Shown: positions 51,351 through 62,683 of the stretch, piece after piece | Layout of the letters: each line of letters opens with the position of its first letter | How positions within the stretch are numbered: position 1 is the stretch's first letter | DNA from: Pseudomonadota bacterium | GTDB lineage: Bacteria; Pseudomonadota; Gammaproteobacteria; Xanthomonadales; Xanthomonadaceae | Direction: 5' to 3' | Assembly (NCBI GenBank): GCA_963205415.1 | Contig: CAUJJS010000254.1 | Span: forward strand, 1-64,000 | Length of the DNA: 64,000 bases | The notes under the pieces: generated by a model | What the model was told of the DNA's origin: nothing | What the model saw: the letters and a program-made list of their open reading frames with translations, nothing else | The model's database searches: none | Position numbers and translations under genes: made by a program

Positions 51351-52526
51351 ATGCGTCCCTTGGAAGGAATGCTGGTCGTCACGCTGGAGCACGCGATTGC
51401 CGCGCCGTTCTGCACGCGTCAGCTCGCTGACCTCGGTGCGCGCGTCATCAAGGTCGAACGTCCGGGCGAGGGCGACTTCGCCCGCGCCTACGACAGCCGC
51501 GCCCACGGCTCGGCGTCGCACTTCGTCTGGTGCAACCGCTCCAAGGAAAGCCTGACGCTCGACCTCAAACACGCGGCCGCACGCGCCGTGCTGCAAAAGC
51601 TGGTCGAGCGGGCCGACGTGCTGGTGCAGAACCTGGCGCCCGGCGCTAGCGCGCGCATGGGGCTGGATCACGCCAGCCTGGCGCCGGTCAATCCGGGCAT
51701 CGTGGTGTGCGACATCTCGGGCTACGGCGACGGTGGCCCCTACACGGAGAAAAAAGCCTACGACCTGCTGATCCAGAGCGAAGCCGGTTTTGTCTCTGTC
51801 ACGGGCACACCCGAACAGCCCTCCAAGGCAGGCCTGTCGATTGCCGACATCGCCGCCGGCATGTACGCTTACAGCAGCGTGCTGGCCGCCTTGCTGGAGC
51901 GCGGGCGCACCGGGCGCGGCCAGCGGCTCGAAATCTCGATGCTCGAAGCCATGTCCGAGTGGATGGGCTTCCCGCTTTACTACACGCTGGACGGCCAGCC
52001 GCCGCCGCCGCGCGCCGGTGCCTCGCACGCCGCCATTTATCCATACGGCCCCTTTACCTGCGGGGACGGCAAGCAGGTGGTGCTGGCGGTACAGCATGAC
52101 CGTGAGTGGACCACCTTTTGCGACAAGGTGCTGCAACTGCCCGACCTGACCGCACAGTACCTGGGCAATGCCCACCGGCTGGCCCAGCGCGAGAAATTGC
52201 GGGGCATCATCGAAGGCGTGTGCGCCACCTTGACCGCCGCGCAATTGGTGGAGCGGCTCGACGCGGCGCAAATCGCCAATGGCCAGCTCAACGAGATGGC
52301 CGACCTGTGGAAGCACCCGCAACTCGCGGCGCGCGGACGCTGGACCGAGATCGGCTCGCCCGGCGGCACGTTGCCGGCGTTGTACCCGCCGCACCACGTC
52401 AATGGCAGCGAGCCGCCGCCCATGGGGCCGGTGCCTGCCCTAGGCGAGCACACCGAAGCCATCCTGACCGAGCTCGGCTACGGCGAGACTGACATCGCCC
52501 GGCTGCGTGCGGACCAAGCCATCTGA
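51351..52526 (+). CDS. CaiB/BaiF family CoA-transferase
   Basis: MLVVTLEHAIAAPFCTRQLADLGARVIKVERPGEGDFARAYDSRAHGSASHFVWCNRSKESLTLDLK. Confidence 0.92.
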   Translation: MRPLEGMLVVTLEHAIAAPFCTRQLADLGARVIKVERPGEGDFARAYDSRAHGSASHFVWCNRSKESLTLDLKHAAARAVLQKLVERADVLVQNLAPGASARMGLDHASLAPVNPGIVVCDISGYGDGGPYTEKKAYDLLIQSEAGFVSVTGTPEQPSKAGLSIADIAAGMYAYSSVLAALLERGRTGRGQRLEISMLEAMSEWMGFPLYYTLDGQPPPPRAGASHAAIYPYGPFTCGDGKQVVLAVQHDREWTTFCDKVLQLPDLTAQYLGNAHRLAQREKLRGIIEGVCATLTAAQLVERLDAAQIANGQLNEMADLWKHPQLAARGRWTEIGSPGGTLPALYPPHHVNGSEPPPMGPVPALGEHTEAILTELGYGETDIARLRADQAI

Positions 52527-52542
52527 CTGCGAGATCGATACC

Positions 52543-53907
52543 ATGACCCTGGATACAAACCCGAGCGCGACGCTGGCCGCCTTTGCCGCGGGCTTGCAGT
52601 TCGACGCCATTCCCGCTCCGGTGCTGCGCCGCACCGAAGACCTGTTCCTCGACTGGTACGCCTCGGCCCTCGCGGGCAAGGGCGCGCGGCCGGTCGAGGC
52701 CATTGAAGCTTACGCCCGGGCCATGGGGCCGGACTCGGGCCGCGCCGAAGTGCTGATCTCGCGCCGCATGAGCTCGCCGCATTTCGCGGCCATGGTCAAT
52801 GCGGCCGCCTCGCACTTTGCCGAGCAGGACGACGTGCACAACGGCTCGGTGTTCCACCCGGCGGCGGTAGTGTTCCCGGCCGCGCTGGCGGTGGCGCAGG
52901 AGATCGGTGCCAGCGGCCGCGAGTTCCTGACCGCCGTGGTGGCGGGCTATGAGGTCGGCATTCGTGTTGGCGAGTTCCTGGGCCGCTCGCACTACCGCAT
53001 CTTTCACACCACCGCCACTGCCGGTACCCTGGCCGCCGCTGCGGCGGCCGGCCGGCTGCTCAAGCTGGACGCGACGACCATGCTGCATGCCTTCGGCAGT
53101 GCCGGCACGCAAGCCGCCGGCCTGTGGGAGTTTTTGCGCGACGCCGCCGACTCCAAGCAACTGCACACCGCCCATGCGGCGTCCAGCGGCCTGGCTTCCG
53201 CCTACCTGGCGCGCGAGGGGCTGACCGGCGCGCGCCAGATTCTGGAAGGGCCGCAGGGCATGGCCGCGGGCATGTCGAGCGACGCCGATCCGGCGCGCCT
53301 GACCGACCGCCTGGGCCAGCGCTGGGCCACGGCGGAAACCTCGTTCAAATACCACGCCTCGTGCCGCCACACCCACCCCAGCGCCGATGCACTGCTGGCG
53401 CTGATGCAGACGCATGGGCTCAAGGCCGACGATATTGCCGCGGTGATCACCCAGGTGCACCAGGGCGCCATCGACGTGCTGGGCCGCGTCACCGTGCCCG
53501 CCACCGTGCACCAGGCCAAGTTCTCGATGGGCACGGTGCTGGCGCTGGCGGCCGAGTACGGCTTTGCCGGGCTGAACGAATTCGAGCAGCATTACCTCGC
53601 GCCGCGCGTGGCGGCCTTGCGCGACCGTGTGACCATGCAGCTCGACGCCGAGGTCGATCAGGCCTACCCGCAGCGCTGGATCGGCAAGGTGACGGTGACG
53701 ACGCGCGATGGCCGCACGCTGAGTGCGCGCGTCGACGAGCCCAAGGGCGACCCTGGCAACACCCTGACCCGCGCTGAACTGGAAGACAAGGCGCAGCGCC
53801 TGGCGGCCTACGGCAAAGCCGCCACGCCGCAGGAAATGCAGGCGCTGATCGCGCGCGTCTGGGCCGTGGCCGAGGCGCCGCGCATGGACCGCTGGCTGGG
53901 GGCATGA
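52543..53907 (+). CDS. MmgE/PrpD family protein
   Basis: LFLDWYASALAGKG, MVNAAASHFAEQDDVHNGSVFHPAAVVFPAALAVAQEIGASGREFLTAVVAGYEVGIRVGEFLG. Confidence 0.9.
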   Translation: MTLDTNPSATLAAFAAGLQFDAIPAPVLRRTEDLFLDWYASALAGKGARPVEAIEAYARAMGPDSGRAEVLISRRMSSPHFAAMVNAAASHFAEQDDVHNGSVFHPAAVVFPAALAVAQEIGASGREFLTAVVAGYEVGIRVGEFLGRSHYRIFHTTATAGTLAAAAAAGRLLKLDATTMLHAFGSAGTQAAGLWEFLRDAADSKQLHTAHAASSGLASAYLAREGLTGARQILEGPQGMAAGMSSDADPARLTDRLGQRWATAETSFKYHASCRHTHPSADALLALMQTHGLKADDIAAVITQVHQGAIDVLGRVTVPATVHQAKFSMGTVLALAAEYGFAGLNEFEQHYLAPRVAALRDRVTMQLDAEVDQAYPQRWIGKVTVTTRDGRTLSARVDEPKGDPGNTLTRAELEDKAQRLAAYGKAATPQEMQALIARVWAVAEAPRMDRWLGA

Positions 53908-54740
53908 GCATGGCGAACCCTACCGCTAGCCTGCCGCGCGCCTACCTTTTTGTGCCTGCCGACCGGCCTGAGCGTTTCGCCAAGGCGCGCGCCAGCGGCG
54001 CCGACGCGGTGATCATCGACCTGGAAGACGCGGTTGCCCCGGAGGCAAAGGAGCGCGCACGCGACGCGCTGGCGCTAGCGCTTGATGAGTCGGCACCGCT
54101 GGTGGTGCGTATCAATGCCGCTGGCACGCCCTGGTTTGACGACGATCTCGAACTGTGTCGCCATCCTGGTGTGGCCGCGGTGATGCTGCCCAAGGCCCAG
54201 GGCATCGACGCCGTCTGCACCGTGGTTGAGACCACCTACAAGGACGTGTTGCCGATCATCGAGTCGGCGCGCGGCCTTCAGGAGATCTACAGCATTGCGC
54301 GCGTGCCGGGCGTGATCCGCCTGGCTTTTGGCAGCGTTGATCTGGCGCTGGATCTGGGCATCGACTGTGCGCCTGATGGTGCGGAGACAGAGCTCCTGGC
54401 TTTTCGTTCCCAATTGGTGCTGGCCTCGCGGCTGGCCGGGCTGGCTGCGCCGGTCGACGGCGTCAGCACCGCGATCGACGACCTGCAACGCTTGCAGGCG
54501 GACGCCGAGCGCGCACGCCGGCTCGGCTTCGGCGCCAAGCTGTGCATCCACCCGAAGCAGCTGGCCATCGTCCAGGCGGTGTTCACGCCGACCCCCGAGC
54601 GGCTTGACTGGGCGCGCCGCGTCTGCAAGGCATTTGCATCAGCCGGCGGTGCCGCCGTGGCCGTGGATGGCCAGATGGTGGACCTGCCGGTGGTCCAGCG
54701 TGCGCGCGCCGTGCTGCGTGACGCGGGCCAGAGCGCCTGA
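53904..54740 (+). CDS. HpcH/HpaI aldolase / CitE-like CoA ester lyase
   Basis: RAYLFVPADRPERFAKARASGADAVIIDLEDAVAPEAKERAR; LGFGAKLCIHPKQLAIVQAVFTPTPERLDWARRV. Confidence 0.92.
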   Translation: MSMANPTASLPRAYLFVPADRPERFAKARASGADAVIIDLEDAVAPEAKERARDALALALDESAPLVVRINAAGTPWFDDDLELCRHPGVAAVMLPKAQGIDAVCTVVETTYKDVLPIIESARGLQEIYSIARVPGVIRLAFGSVDLALDLGIDCAPDGAETELLAFRSQLVLASRLAGLAAPVDGVSTAIDDLQRLQADAERARRLGFGAKLCIHPKQLAIVQAVFTPTPERLDWARRVCKAFASAGGAAVAVDGQMVDLPVVQRARAVLRDAGQSA

Positions 54741-54777
54741 TTTTTTTGAACCCACCCCCAACCGACTGGAATTCCTT

Positions 54778-55566
54778 ATGACCCGCAAAACCAAACCCAT
54801 ACGCTCCGACATTGCCTGGAGTACCCCCGACCGCATCGAAGTGCACGGCAAGAGTCTGCCTGACGAGATTCTCGGCCATCTCAACCTGGGCGACATGGCC
54901 TACCTGCAGATCGTCGGGCGCATGCCGACACCGCAGGAATCGAACGTGTTCAACGCCATTGCGGTGACGCTGGTCGAGCACGGCATCACGCCCAGTGCGC
55001 TGGTCGCGCGACTGACCTACGCCGGTGCGCCCGAATCGCTGCAGGCCGCGGTGGCGGCCGGATTGTGCGGCCTGGGCAGCGTGTTCGTCGGCAGCACCGA
55101 AGGCACCGCCAAAATGCTGTACGAGGCCCTGCCACCCGGAACGAAAGGAGCTGACCTAGAGCGCATCGCTTGCGACACCGTGGCAGCCTTTCGTGCGCGC
55201 GGCCAGATCATTCCCGGACTCGGTCATCCGCTGCACAAGCCGGTCGATCCGCGCGCCCCGCGCCTGTTTCAGATCGCCAAGGACAACGGTTTTTCCGGCG
55301 ACTACATCCGGCTCGAACAACTGATCTGCGCCGAGGCCGAGCGGGTGGCCGGCAAGATGCTGCCGGTCAACGCGACCGGCGCCATCGGCGCCATCAGTTG
55401 CGAACTCGGGCTGCCCTGGAAGATCGTGCGCGGCATCGGCGTGCTGGCGCGCGCCATCGGGCTGGTGGGGCACATCCTGGAAGAAAGCAAGAACCCGATG
55501 GCGGTCGAGATCTGGCAGCGGGTCGAAGACGAGGCCACCCGGCACATCAGACCACAAAGCGCCTGA
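54778..55566 (+). CDS. citryl-CoA lyase (citrate synthase-like)
   Basis: LVEHGITPSALVARLTYAGAPESLQAAVAAGLCGLGSVFVGSTE; IIPGLGHPLHKPVDPRAPRLFQIAKDNG; LARAIGLVGHILEESKNPMAVEIW. Confidence 0.85.
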   Translation: MTRKTKPIRSDIAWSTPDRIEVHGKSLPDEILGHLNLGDMAYLQIVGRMPTPQESNVFNAIAVTLVEHGITPSALVARLTYAGAPESLQAAVAAGLCGLGSVFVGSTEGTAKMLYEALPPGTKGADLERIACDTVAAFRARGQIIPGLGHPLHKPVDPRAPRLFQIAKDNGFSGDYIRLEQLICAEAERVAGKMLPVNATGAIGAISCELGLPWKIVRGIGVLARAIGLVGHILEESKNPMAVEIWQRVEDEATRHIRPQSA

Positions 55567-55597
55567 TGCGCTGTAGCTGGACAAATTCGATTTTCAG

Positions 55598-55670
55598 GGT
55601 GACAAGCTGCTCACTACCGGTAACCCCGACTGGGCCAGCGACCGACGCCTGTTTGATACCCTGGGGCTGA
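55598..55670 (+). pseudogene. bioB (biotin synthase) 3'-terminal remnant
   Basis: Frame at 55598 reads [24 protein letters not shown], the classic BioB C-terminal motif; the intact bioB downstream has [24 protein letters not shown]. Confidence 0.8.
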
Positions 55671-55701
55671 TGGCCCGCCGAACTTTCTTGAAGGTGAAAC
55701 C

Positions 55702-56082
55702 ATGTACCGTACCCTCCTCAAGTCCAAGATCCACCGCGCCACAGTGACGGCATGCGAACTGCATTACGAGGGCTCCTGCGCGATCGACGAGGATCTGATG
55801 GATGCTGCCGATCTGCGCGAGAACGAGCAAATCCACATCTGGAATATCAACAATGGTGAGCGCTTTGTCACCTATGCCATCAAGGGCGAGCGAGGCTCGG
55901 GCATGATCTCGGTCAACGGTTCAGCGGCACGCCGTGCTGCAGTGGGCGACCTCATCATCATCGCGGCCTTTGCCCAAGTGCATGAAGAGCGGGTCGCTGG
56001 GCATCATCCCCAACTGGTGTTTGTGGACGAGCACAACCGCCAAACAGCCTTGCGCCACCACGTGCCAACGCAGGCACTGTGA
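55702..56082 (+). CDS. panD: aspartate 1-decarboxylase
   Basis: [36 protein letters not shown] with GS self-processing site; [45 protein letters not shown]. Confidence 0.97.
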   Translation: MYRTLLKSKIHRATVTACELHYEGSCAIDEDLMDAADLRENEQIHIWNINNGERFVTYAIKGERGSGMISVNGSAARRAAVGDLIIIAAFAQVHEERVAGHHPQLVFVDEHNRQTALRHHVPTQAL

Positions 56083-57434
56083 TGTCGGCAAGCCTCTCCA
56101 GCCGCAGCACGGCCAGCGTGTGGCATCCCTGCACCCAGATGAAACGCCACGAGACGCAGCCGCCGCTGGCGCTGGTGCGCGGCAGCGGTGCCTGGCTCTA
56201 TGACGAAGCGGGCAAAGGCTACCTGGACGGCTTGAGTTCCTGGTGGGTCAACCTGTTCGGCCACGCCAACCCGCGCATCAACGCCGCCGTGAAAGCCCAG
56301 CTCGACACGCTGGAGCATGTGATGCTGGCCGGGTGTACCCATGCGCCTGTGGTCGAGCTTTCCGAGCGGCTGGCGGCGCTGACGGGGCATGCACTCGGGC
56401 ATTGCTTTTACGCCTCTGATGGTGCCTCCGCCGTGGAAATCGCGCTCAAGATGAGCGCCCACTACTGGCGCAACAGCGGCCAACCCCTCAAGCGTGACTT
56501 TGCCTGCCTCGCGCAGAGCTACCACGGCGAAACCCTGGGAGCCCTGGGCGTGACCGATGTGCCGCTGTTTCGTCAGGCTTACGATGGCCTGCTGCGACCG
56601 GCCCACATCGTCGCCAGCCCGGATGCGCGTGCAGCCCGTCCGGGTGAAAGCGCGCGGGACGTGGCAGCGCGCGCGGCGGAAACACTGCGGCAGTTGTTCG
56701 AGGCCAAGGCCGACACCATCGCCGCGCTGATCGTGGAACCGCTGGTGCAGTGTGCCGCTGGCATGGCCATGCACGATGCGCAGTACCTTCAGGACATCCG
56801 CCGCCTGTGCGACCAGTACCACGTGCATTTGATCGCCGATGAAATCGCCGTGGGTTGTGGCCGCACCGGCACCTTCTTCGCTTGTGAGCAGGCCGGGAAT
56901 GGGGGAGGTGAGGGGGAAAGGATGTGGCCCGACTTCCTCTGCTTGTCCAAAGGCATCAGCGGCGGCTACCTGCCGCTGTCACTGGTGATGACGACGCCAA
57001 ATGTCTACCAGGCTTTTTACGACGATGGCATCAACCGTGCCTTTTTGCATTCTCATTCCTACACCGGCAACCCGCTGGCCTGCCGCGCAGCCCTGGCTTG
57101 CCTGGATATTTTTGAAGAAGACGATGTGCTGAACGCCAACCGCGTGCGTGCCAGGCGGCTCAGCACCCTGCTCGCCCCTGTAGCCGCGCACCCGCAGGTG
57201 CGGCATTTCCGGCAGCAGGGCATGATTTGGGCCTTTGATGTTACGGTTGAAGATCCCGCGCATGCGGCCACCTTCTCGCGGCGCTTTCATGCCCTGGCCT
57301 TAGAAAGCGGGTTGATGTTGCGCCCCATCGGTAAAACCGTCTACCTGATGCCGCCCTATATCCTGAACGACCACGAACAGACATTGCTTGCCGAGGGCGT
57401 GCAAAGCGCGTTGTCCGAAGCGCTGCGAACCTGA
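56079..57434 (+). CDS. bioA: adenosylmethionine-8-amino-7-oxononanoate aminotransferase
   Basis: [96 protein letters not shown]. Confidence 0.95.
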   Translation: MMSASLSSRSTASVWHPCTQMKRHETQPPLALVRGSGAWLYDEAGKGYLDGLSSWWVNLFGHANPRINAAVKAQLDTLEHVMLAGCTHAPVVELSERLAALTGHALGHCFYASDGASAVEIALKMSAHYWRNSGQPLKRDFACLAQSYHGETLGALGVTDVPLFRQAYDGLLRPAHIVASPDARAARPGESARDVAARAAETLRQLFEAKADTIAALIVEPLVQCAAGMAMHDAQYLQDIRRLCDQYHVHLIADEIAVGCGRTGTFFACEQAGNGGGEGERMWPDFLCLSKGISGGYLPLSLVMTTPNVYQAFYDDGINRAFLHSHSYTGNPLACRAALACLDIFEEDDVLNANRVRARRLSTLLAPVAAHPQVRHFRQQGMIWAFDVTVEDPAHAATFSRRFHALALESGLMLRPIGKTVYLMPPYILNDHEQTLLAEGVQSALSEALRT

Positions 57435-57441
57435 AACCACC

Positions 57442-58623
57442 ATGCATTTGATCGACACCCTGGAGGCGCGCATGGCGCAACTCGACGCCCAACACCTGCG
57501 CCGCCGCACGCGCCCTACGCAATCGCCCTGTGAGCCCCATGTCAAGCTGAACAACCGTGATTGCCTGGCGTTTTGCTCGAACGACTACCTGGGGCTTGCC
57601 AACCACCCTGCGGTGGTGGCGGCCTTGCAGGAAGGGGCCGGGCTGCACGGCGCGGGCAGTGGTGCATCCCACCTCATCAGCGGACACAGCCAGGCGCACG
57701 AGGCGCTGGAGCACCGGCTGGCGGAGTTTGTCAGCCCCCAGTTCGAGACCTGCCGCACGCTGTTTTTTTGCACCGGCTACATGGCCAACCTGGCGGTGAC
57801 GCCTGCGCTGGCAGCCACGGGCGAGCCCACGGCGATTTTTTCGGAAGCGCTCAACCACGCCTCGCTGATCGACGCGGTGCGCCTGGCCCGAGGCGCGCGT
57901 GTGCATGTGTATCCGCACGGCGATTTGCGAACCCTGGAGACGAGGCTAGCGCAAGAGACAGCGACGAACAAGCTGATCGTGACCGACAGCGTGTTCTCGA
58001 TGGATGGCGACATCGCACCGCTGCCGCAGTTGCTGGCCCTGGCCGAGCGCTATGGTGCTTGGCTGATCGTGGACGATGCCCACGGTTTTGGCGTGCTGGG
58101 TGCCGGTGGACGTGGCGTGCTGGAGCATTTCGGCCTGAAGTCTCCGCACATCGTCTACATGGGCACCTTGGGCAAGGCCGCCGGGGTAGGCGGGGCCTTT
58201 GTCGCGGCCTGCCCGCAAGTGATTGATTGGCTGGTGCAAAAGGCTCGCACCTACATCTTCAGCACCGCAGCGCTGCCGGCATTGGCGCACGCCCTGTGTA
58301 CCAGTCTGGACGTGATTGCCGGGCTACAGGGGCACTCCCGCCGCCAGCACCTGCAAGCGCTGATTGCCCACCTGCGCGAACGCATGGCCAGCAGCTCGTG
58401 GCGCTTGCTGCCATCCGACACGCCCATACAACCGCTGATTCTGGGCAGCAATGAGACCGCGCTGGCCGTGTCTGCCCAGCTCGAAGCGCAGGGGCTGTGG
58501 GTTCCCGCCATCCGCCCACCGACAGTGCCACCGGGCACAGCCCGCCTGCGCATTGCGCTGTCTGCTGCGCACAGCATCAACGATGTGGACAGGTTGGCAG
58601 ACACCCTGAAAGCACTGCAATGA
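57442..58623 (+). CDS. bioF: 8-amino-7-oxononanoate synthase
   Basis: [75 protein letters not shown]. Confidence 0.95.
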   Translation: MHLIDTLEARMAQLDAQHLRRRTRPTQSPCEPHVKLNNRDCLAFCSNDYLGLANHPAVVAALQEGAGLHGAGSGASHLISGHSQAHEALEHRLAEFVSPQFETCRTLFFCTGYMANLAVTPALAATGEPTAIFSEALNHASLIDAVRLARGARVHVYPHGDLRTLETRLAQETATNKLIVTDSVFSMDGDIAPLPQLLALAERYGAWLIVDDAHGFGVLGAGGRGVLEHFGLKSPHIVYMGTLGKAAGVGGAFVAACPQVIDWLVQKARTYIFSTAALPALAHALCTSLDVIAGLQGHSRRQHLQALIAHLRERMASSSWRLLPSDTPIQPLILGSNETALAVSAQLEAQGLWVPAIRPPTVPPGTARLRIALSAAHSINDVDRLADTLKALQ

Positions 58624-59345
58624 CACTGCCACCACCCCTACCACGCAGCCTGCCCCGTGCTGATTTTTTTGTCACAGGCACGGACACAGGCGTCGGCAAA
58701 AGTCTGGTGGCCGCCGCTTTGCTGCGCCACCTGGGGCGAGCCGGTCGGCGGACCGTGGGCATGAAGCCGGTGGCCGCAGGCGCGACACAGGTGGATGACC
58801 GCTGGTGCAACGACGATGTGGAAGCACTGAGCGCGGCCAGCAATGTACAAGCCCCGGCGCCATGGGTATGCCCCTACCTGCTGCGGGACGCCATGGCACC
58901 GCATATCGCCGCCGACCATGCGGGCGTCCACCTGAGTCTTGAGCATATGCGCGATTGTTTTGCACAACTGCAGTCGGTATCCGACAGCGTGGTGGTCGAA
59001 GGTGCAGGTGGTTTTTCTGTGCCGATCAATGCCACCGACACCTTGGCCGATCTTGCCCAAGTTTTGGCTGTGCCGGTCGTGCTGGTGGTCGGCATACGCC
59101 TGGGCTGCCTGAACCACGCCTTGCTGACGGCGCAGGCGATCCGGCAGGCCGGTTTGCCCCTGGTCGGCTGGGTGGCCAACCACATCGACCCCGGGATGTC
59201 GGCTCCGGTCGAGAATGTCAACGCGCTGGCCCAGCGGCTGGGCGCGCCCTGCTGGGCGCAGATTCCCTGGCAAATGCAGAGTCCTCGCATTAGTTTTGCA
59301 GATGGGTTGGAGGCAATTCCATCGGTCATTGTTCCGTCTTATTGA
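58620..59345 (+). CDS. bioD: dethiobiotin synthase
   Basis: [46 protein letters not shown]. Confidence 0.95.
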   Translation: MTLPPPLPRSLPRADFFVTGTDTGVGKSLVAAALLRHLGRAGRRTVGMKPVAAGATQVDDRWCNDDVEALSAASNVQAPAPWVCPYLLRDAMAPHIAADHAGVHLSLEHMRDCFAQLQSVSDSVVVEGAGGFSVPINATDTLADLAQVLAVPVVLVVGIRLGCLNHALLTAQAIRQAGLPLVGWVANHIDPGMSAPVENVNALAQRLGAPCWAQIPWQMQSPRISFADGLEAIPSVIVPSY

Positions 59346-59358
59346 AAGAGAGTTTTTC

Positions 59359-60375
59359 ATGTCCTCTGTTGTCGAGCAAACCGTTACCCTGCATCGCCGC
59401 GCTGTTGCCATCGCCGCGCCCCAACCGGCGCGATGGACGGTCGAAGCCGTGCAAGCCCTATTTGCACTTCCCTTTCCTGAGTTGATGCACCGTGCCCAGA
59501 CGGTACACCGGGAACACTTCGACCCTACCCAGATCGAATTTGCTACGCTGCTTTCGGTCAAGACCGGGGGCTGCCCAGAAGACTGTGGCTACTGCCCTCA
59601 ATCCGCCAAGTTCGACACTGGCGTCGAGGCCAGCAAGCTGATGGAGCCCCAAGCCGTGCTGCAAGCTGCGCAACTCGCCAAGGCAGCCGGTGCCACGCGT
59701 TTTTGTATGGGTGCGGCCTGGCGCGCACCGAAAGACCGCGATATTGAAAAAATGGCCGAACTGGTCAGCACCGTCAAGGCCCTGGGGCTGGAAACCTGCG
59801 CTACGCTGGGAATGCTGAATGACGGCCACGCCGAAACCCTGCGCGATGCCGGGCTGGACTACTACAACCACAACCTTGACAGCGCACCCGATTTCTATGG
59901 TGACATCATCACCACCCGTGACTATCAGGACCGGCTAGACACCTTGGAACGTGTGCGTGGTGCCGGCGTCAAAGTCTGCTGCGGCGGCATCGTAGGGATG
60001 GGCGAGACACGTCTGCAACGCGCTGGCCTGATCGCCCAGTTGGCCAACCTTGACCCCTATCCTGAATCGGTGCCAATTAACAACCTAGTGCCCGTTCCCG
60101 GCACGCCACTGGCCGACCAGCCACCGCTCGACCCTTTCGAGTTCGTGCGCACCATCGCTGTGGCGCGCCTTACCATGCCCTTGGCGCGCGTGCGTTTGTC
60201 GGCAGGTCGCCAGCAGATGGGCGACGCGGTGCAGGCCCTATGCTTTTTGGCCGGTGCCAATTCCATTTTCTACGGCGACAAGTTGCTGACGACCGGCAAC
60301 CCCGATACGCACGCCGATCTTGACCTGCTGCAGCGCCTGGGCCTGCGTCAAGCCACTACGGCTGCGACTGCGTGA
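59359..60375 (+). CDS. bioB: biotin synthase
   Basis: [30 protein letters not shown] radical SAM motif; [49 protein letters not shown]. Confidence 0.98.
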   Translation: MSSVVEQTVTLHRRAVAIAAPQPARWTVEAVQALFALPFPELMHRAQTVHREHFDPTQIEFATLLSVKTGGCPEDCGYCPQSAKFDTGVEASKLMEPQAVLQAAQLAKAAGATRFCMGAAWRAPKDRDIEKMAELVSTVKALGLETCATLGMLNDGHAETLRDAGLDYYNHNLDSAPDFYGDIITTRDYQDRLDTLERVRGAGVKVCCGGIVGMGETRLQRAGLIAQLANLDPYPESVPINNLVPVPGTPLADQPPLDPFEFVRTIAVARLTMPLARVRLSAGRQQMGDAVQALCFLAGANSIFYGDKLLTTGNPDTHADLDLLQRLGLRQATTAATA

Positions 60376-60382
60376 GAACACT

Positions 60383-60704
60383 GTGAGCGAGCAAACCACC
60401 CCACGCAAACCCCTGACCCTGCACCGCCTGCGTGAAATGCCCACCCTGGCGCAAAAAGTGACGCAAACGCTCACGATACCCGTCATCGGCATCGGTGCAA
60501 TGCGTGGCCGGCAGCGGTCAGGTGCTGGTGCTGGTGCTACACGACATGCTGGCCGTAAGTCACGGCAAACGCCCCCGCTTTGTGCACAACTTCATGGATG
60601 ACAGCGCCTCGGTGCAATGTGCCGTGCCGTGCCGTGCAGTGCAGTGCTACGTCGAGGACGTGAAAGCCAGCCGCTTTCCCGTTGAGAACATCCATACTTG
60701 CTGA
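60383..60704 (+). pseudogene. panB: panB (ketopantoate hydroxymethyltransferase), internally deleted and frameshifted
   Basis: VSEQTTPRKPLTLHRLREM..LAQKVTQTLTIPVIGIGA then +1 frame CVAGSGQVLVLVLHDMLAVSHGKRPRFVHNFMDDS..YVEDVKASRFPVENIHTC-stop. Confidence 0.82.
60619..60648 (+). repeat. pentanucleotide tandem repeat (GTGCN)x6 within the panB remnant
   Basis: GTGCC-GTGCC-GTGCC-GTGCA-GTGCA-GTGCT read directly. Confidence 0.85.
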
Positions 60705-60781
60705 GCGGTTGCGAACCCAGCGTTAGGCCACGGCCAGCCCCCTATTGAGCCTCACCTCCGTCCATCCTGACCCAACGATAA

Positions 60782-61624
<843 letters not shown>

Positions 61625-61683
61625 GTCTCTTGAGCGGAGCGAGACCGGCACGGTCAGATGTTATTTATTCAGCAGAGAATTCA

Positions 61684-62289
61684 ATGTCACTACCACCACC
61701 CCAAACCAGGAAGCATCTGCACACGCGCAGGGTTACGTTTCGCGGCTACCAGCGTGAGGACGGGCTCTGGGACATCGAGGCCGAGATAGTCGACGTTAAA
61801 ACCTATGTCCTGAAAACGCCTGACCGAGGCACACTGCGACCGGGCACCCCGGTCCACGACATGGCGATCCGGGTGACAGTGGACGACAGCATGACGATCC
61901 GCGAGATCGTCACGTCCATGACCAGTACGCCGTTTCCCGAATGCCTGCAGGCCCAGGACCCGATGCAGCAAATGGTTGGCTGCACGATGGGGCCGGGCTG
62001 GCGTCACACCATCGAGAAAAACCTCGGTGGAATCAAGGGCTGCACCCACTTGCGCGAATTGCTGTTCAACATGGCGACGGCGGCTTACCAGACTATTCCT
62101 GGCTATCGCGAGCATCAGAGCAAGCTGGCAGGCCTGCCAGCTCCGTCCGCAGGACAACCGCCATACCACTTGGGCAAATGCATGTCTTGGGATTTCAATG
62201 GGCCGGTGGTTAAGCGCCATGAGCCGGAGTTTTTTGGCTGGCAGCCGCTGAAGAAGGCCGCGAAACCGGAGTATTTGGTTGGCTTGTAG
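61684..62289 (+). CDS. DUF2889 domain-containing protein
   Basis: RRVTFRGYQREDGLWDIEAEIVDVKTY; PVHDMAIRVTVDDSMTIREIVTSM; GWRHTIEKNLGGIKGCTHLRELL. Confidence 0.85.
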   Translation: MSLPPPQTRKHLHTRRVTFRGYQREDGLWDIEAEIVDVKTYVLKTPDRGTLRPGTPVHDMAIRVTVDDSMTIREIVTSMTSTPFPECLQAQDPMQQMVGCTMGPGWRHTIEKNLGGIKGCTHLRELLFNMATAAYQTIPGYREHQSKLAGLPAPSAGQPPYHLGKCMSWDFNGPVVKRHEPEFFGWQPLKKAAKPEYLVGL

Positions 62290-62292
62290 CTG

Positions 62293-62523
62293 TCACCGTC
62301 TTTCGATCAAAAATAAGAGCAACACCGCGTGCTCCTCCGCCAGTCGTTTGACGGCGGCCTTTGAGCCAGACCAGGCCAAACTCAGGTGCTTCAAGGCACA
62401 GTTGGCCCGTCCCCCATGATCGACGTATTCCGTCACCGCATTGAGCAGTTTCCATGCTGCGCCGGCGCTGACCCAAATGTGTGCACTTGACTCAGGATCA
62501 GTTCGAAAACCGTGAGCCTGCAA
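62293..62523 (-). pseudogene. possible DUF932 C-terminal remnant
   Basis: AWKLLNAVTEYVDHGGRA resembles the end of DUF932 proteins; no N-terminal part found upstream on the minus strand. Confidence 0.45.
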
Positions 62524-62683
62524 TACTGGTGTTGCCGATATTGGACTGTTGCAGCGCTAGCGGGTGTGTGATCGCGGATGACCGAAGCCAATATCGAAAC
62601 CCCCCGTGTTTTCTGGCAATTTCGCTTGGCGGCTCGAAGCGAAGCGGTCGAGGATGGAGGAACACTAGGAGCACCGGTTCAGT

